In this document: positions 6,461 to 8,051 of the stretch, piece by piece | How the letters are laid out: every line of letters begins with the position of its first letter | How positions within the stretch are numbered: the first letter of the stretch is position 1 | Assembly (NCBI GenBank): GCA_937968025.1 | Contig: CALBSL010000019.1 | Span: forward strand, 1 to 8,051 | DNA from: an uncultured bacterium | GTDB taxonomy: Bacteria; Patescibacteriota; Patescibacteriia; 2-12-FULL-60-25 | DNA: 8,051 nucleotides | Direction: 5' to 3' | The notes under the pieces: generated by a model | What the model saw: the letters and a program-made list of their open reading frames with translations, nothing else | Databases searched by the model: none | Told to the model about the DNA's origin: nothing | Translations under genes and position numbers: made by a program

Positions 6461-6489
6461 TTGCTGATTTGCGCTTGGTCGGTTAGGCT
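6461..6489 (+). promoter_or_regulatory. Putative promoter for gatCA
   Basis: TTGCTG (6461-6466) is followed after 17 bp by TAGGCT (6484-6489, TAnnnT pattern). Eight nt separate the -10-like box from the gatC ATG at 6498, giving a leader of about 0-2 nt. The -35 box resembles the TTGCTT proposed upstream of lepA. Confidence 0.35.
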
Positions 6490-6497
6490 GTTCGTAT

Positions 6498-6800
6498 ATG
6501 CCCGCTTCTTTTGAGGATGTTCGTCGCATGGCAGCACTTGCGCAGCTCTCGCTTTCGGATGCAGAAGTTGAGCGCTACGCAGGGGAGCTTTCTTCGATTT
6601 TATCGTACGTCGATCGGTTGCAGGCGATTGATACAGCCGGCGTGCCAGAAGGCAGCGTCTTCGGTGAATCGCTCCCGCCCGATCGCGACCTGGTGACACA
6701 GGACCCAGAGGTGCGAGAACGGATTATTCAAGGGTTTCCAGATCGCCTCGGCGATCTGTTGCGCGTTCCAAGCGTGTTCCCTCATCGTAAAGCCTCCTAA
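6498..6800 (+). CDS. gatC: Asp-tRNA(Asn)/Glu-tRNA(Gln) amidotransferase subunit C
   Basis: GatC is the small subunit of the GatCAB amidotransferase, which converts mischarged Glu-tRNA(Gln) and/or Asp-tRNA(Asn) to the correct amide form; GatC wraps around GatA and tethers it to GatB. The 100-residue length is normal. The family pattern is visible: an N-terminal helix VRRMAALAQLSLSDAEV (8-24), the ILSYVDRLQAIDTAGVPE segment (34-51), an extended central linker and the C-terminal RVPSVF (89-94) that matches the family's KVPxV ending. The ATG at 6498 is the only start that gives the full N-terminal helix. It is followed 3 nt later by gatA, so the two are surely co-transcribed. No SD is present. 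Confidence 0.93.
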   Translation: MPASFEDVRRMAALAQLSLSDAEVERYAGELSSILSYVDRLQAIDTAGVPEGSVFGESLPPDRDLVTQDPEVRERIIQGFPDRLGDLLRVPSVFPHRKAS

Positions 6801-6803
6801 CCT

Positions 6804-8051
6804 ATGTTGACTGGCTGGAATGTTGCCGATCTTTCTCGGGCTCTCGCTGCTGGAGAACTGAGCGCGAGCGAAGTCACCGAGAGCTATCTCGCGCGAATCG
6901 AAGCAGAAAATCCTCGACTGAATGCGTATATCAGCGTGCTTGCAGATCAGGCTCGAGCCGCAGCGCGGCAGTCCGATGATCGACGAAGCGCGGGTGAATT
7001 GCGTGGAGCGCTCGATGGCGTGCCTTTAGCGATCAAAGACAATATCTGCTTTCAGGACACAAAAACAACGGCAGGATCACGAATCTTGGCGAACTACGTC
7101 GCGCCTCGTGATGCAACCGTGATCACGCGCCTCAAACACGCGGGACTTGTTCCGCTCGGAAAAACCAACATGGACGAGTTTGCGATGGGATCGTCAACGG
7201 AGCGATCGGCATTCGGACCAACCAAGAACCCGGTAGATGAATCGTGCGTTCCTGGGGGTTCTTCAGGCGGAAGCGCCGCCGCGGTGGCAGCAGATTTAGC
7301 GCCTGCCGCTCTTGGTTCAGACACTGGTGGCTCGATTCGTCAACCGGCCGCATTTTGTGGCTTGGTTGGGTTTAAGCCTACGTACGGCACGGTGTCTCGA
7401 TCCGGATTGATGGCGATGGCCTCGTCATTTGATCAAATTGGACCAATGACCAAAACCGTTGAAGATGCGGCCCTGCTCTTTGAGGCCTTACGCGGTCAAG
7501 ACGGGCACGATCAAACCAGGGTAAAAACTCCTTCGGTAAGCTTAGAAAAACGTAAAAACTTAAAAGGACTGCGTGTTGGGTTGCCTCGCCAAGCGTGGGG
7601 GAGGGGGATCGAAGAAGGCGTGCGATTTCATACCGAACGAGCGGTCGAATCATTGCGCGCCTTAGGTGCTGCTGTCAAAGAAGTTGACCTACCGTACGTC
7701 GATGAAGCTCTCGCCGTCTATTATATTTTAATGCCATGCGAAGTTTCGGCGAACCTCTCGCGTTTCGATGGTATGCGTTATGGCGAGCGCGTAGCTGCTT
7801 CGACATTGCTTGAGACGTATATGCGTTCGCGGGCAGAAGGATTGGGGATAGAGGCGCGTCGTCGTATTATGCTTGGAGCATATGCTTTATCAAAAGGCTA
7901 TTACGATGCGTATTATCGTCAAGCGCGAAAAGTCCAGACACTTATTCGTCGAGCCTATACGAAAGCTTTTCAAGAGGTAGATATATTAGTCACGCCTACC
8001 ACGCCTTCGACCGCATTTAAGATCGGCGAAAAAGTTTCTGATCCATTGGCC
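6804..8051 (+). CDS. gatA: Asp-tRNA(Asn)/Glu-tRNA(Gln) amidotransferase subunit A, C-terminus cut by window edge
   Basis: GatA is the amidase-signature subunit that hydrolyses glutamine and passes ammonia to GatB for transamidation of mischarged tRNA. From the ATG at 6804, 416 codons run without a stop to the right edge; the family norm is about 480-490, so about 70 residues are missing. The Ser-cisSer-Lys triad is intact: K78 in PLAIKDN, cis-Ser S154 in GGSSGGSAAAV and nucleophile S177 in GSDTGGSIRQPA. Downstream, NLSRFDGMRYG and RRRIMLGAYALSKGYYDAYY match GatA rather than other amidases, and the adjacent gatC confirms it. The start lies 3 nt after the gatC stop. The bases before it (CCTCCTAACCT) contain no SD, so translation probably depends on coupling with gatC or on SD-independent initiation. 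gatB is not in the window and may follow or be elsewhere. Confidence 0.96.
   Translation, partial: MLTGWNVADLSRALAAGELSASEVTESYLARIEAENPRLNAYISVLADQARAAARQSDDRRSAGELRGALDGVPLAIKDNICFQDTKTTAGSRILANYVAPRDATVITRLKHAGLVPLGKTNMDEFAMGSSTERSAFGPTKNPVDESCVPGGSSGGSAAAVAADLAPAALGSDTGGSIRQPAAFCGLVGFKPTYGTVSRSGLMAMASSFDQIGPMTKTVEDAALLFEALRGQDGHDQTRVKTPSVSLEKRKNLKGLRVGLPRQAWGRGIEEGVRFHTERAVESLRALGAAVKEVDLPYVDEALAVYYILMPCEVSANLSRFDGMRYGERVAASTLLETYMRSRAEGLGIEARRRIMLGAYALSKGYYDAYYRQARKVQTLIRRAYTKAFQEVDILVTPTTPSTAFKIGEKVSDPLA

Noticed and set aside
6455..6475. Short inverted repeat AGCG...CGCT before gatC as a possible terminator or regulatory hairpin.
   Set aside because: The stem is only 4 bp with a long loop and no T-run, well within chance.
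6196..6486. A 96-codon plus-strand ORF overlapping the end of lepA and the lepA-gatC gap.
   Set aside because: Two thirds of it lie in a lepA overlap or share the gap with the more protein-like 35-codon membrane ORF, and its product shows no recognisable motif.
7519..7566. AT-rich patch within gatA with a 9-bp direct repeat (GTAAAAACT at 7521 and 7552), which could suggest an insertion.
   Set aside because: The encoded segment lines up in length with the variable linker of other GatA proteins and the frame is intact. Lys-rich linker codons explain the composition and the short repeat.
1..8051. Search for a mobile element, CRISPR array, toxin-antitoxin pair or defence island.
   Set aside because: No transposase, integrase, long terminal repeats, spaced direct repeats or toxin-like ORFs are seen. 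Every sizeable frame belongs to a housekeeping or envelope family.

Overview
This window is a moderately GC-rich, gene-dense piece of a bacterial chromosome. It holds seven recognisable housekeeping or envelope genes, one Rieske-type gene and one small membrane ORF. Two genes are cut by the window edges: the rRNA m5U methyltransferase (rlmD type) on the left and gatA on the right. I see no mobile elements, CRISPR arrays, tRNAs or rRNAs. UGA acts as a normal stop. My best guess for the organism is a member of the Candidate Phyla Radiation / Patescibacteria. The hints are that no gene has a convincing Shine-Dalgarno site, several starts have a -10-like box only 6 nt upstream (leaderless pattern), spacing is tight, and the MurJ homologue lacks two arginines of the E. 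coli protein. This assignment is inference and could be wrong at phylum level.

Layout. Positions 1-1261 (minus): a TrmA/RlmD-family 23S rRNA uracil-C5 methyltransferase, 420 codons visible, with the C-terminus outside the window. It is divergent from a stand-alone SpoU/TrmH-fold 2'-O-methyltransferase (1307-1780, plus). The 45-bp gap between the two start codons appears to hold two interleaved promoters. Positions 1822-4461 (plus): a tight three-gene unit of a GT2 glycosyltransferase, a 107-aa Rieske [2Fe-2S] protein and a MurJ/MviN-family flippase. The first two genes are 1 nt apart and the last two share an ATGA overlap. Positions 4518-6323: lepA (EF4). Positions 6344-6451: an unrecognised 35-codon ORF with one predicted membrane segment. 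Positions 6498-8051: gatC followed 3 nt later by gatA, the first two subunits of the tRNA-dependent amidotransferase; gatB is not in view.

Functionally the window combines RNA modification (m5U and probably 2'-O-methylation), translation support (EF4) and indirect Gln-/Asn-tRNA synthesis (GatCA) with an envelope-related unit (glycosyltransferase and lipid-linked precursor flippase). The Rieske protein inside that unit is the least expected member. I see no clear new defence or mobile system. The points most worth checking are the leaderless/SD-less start architecture, the interleaved divergent promoter, the Rieske gene in the envelope operon, the altered MurJ cavity residues and the small membrane ORF.
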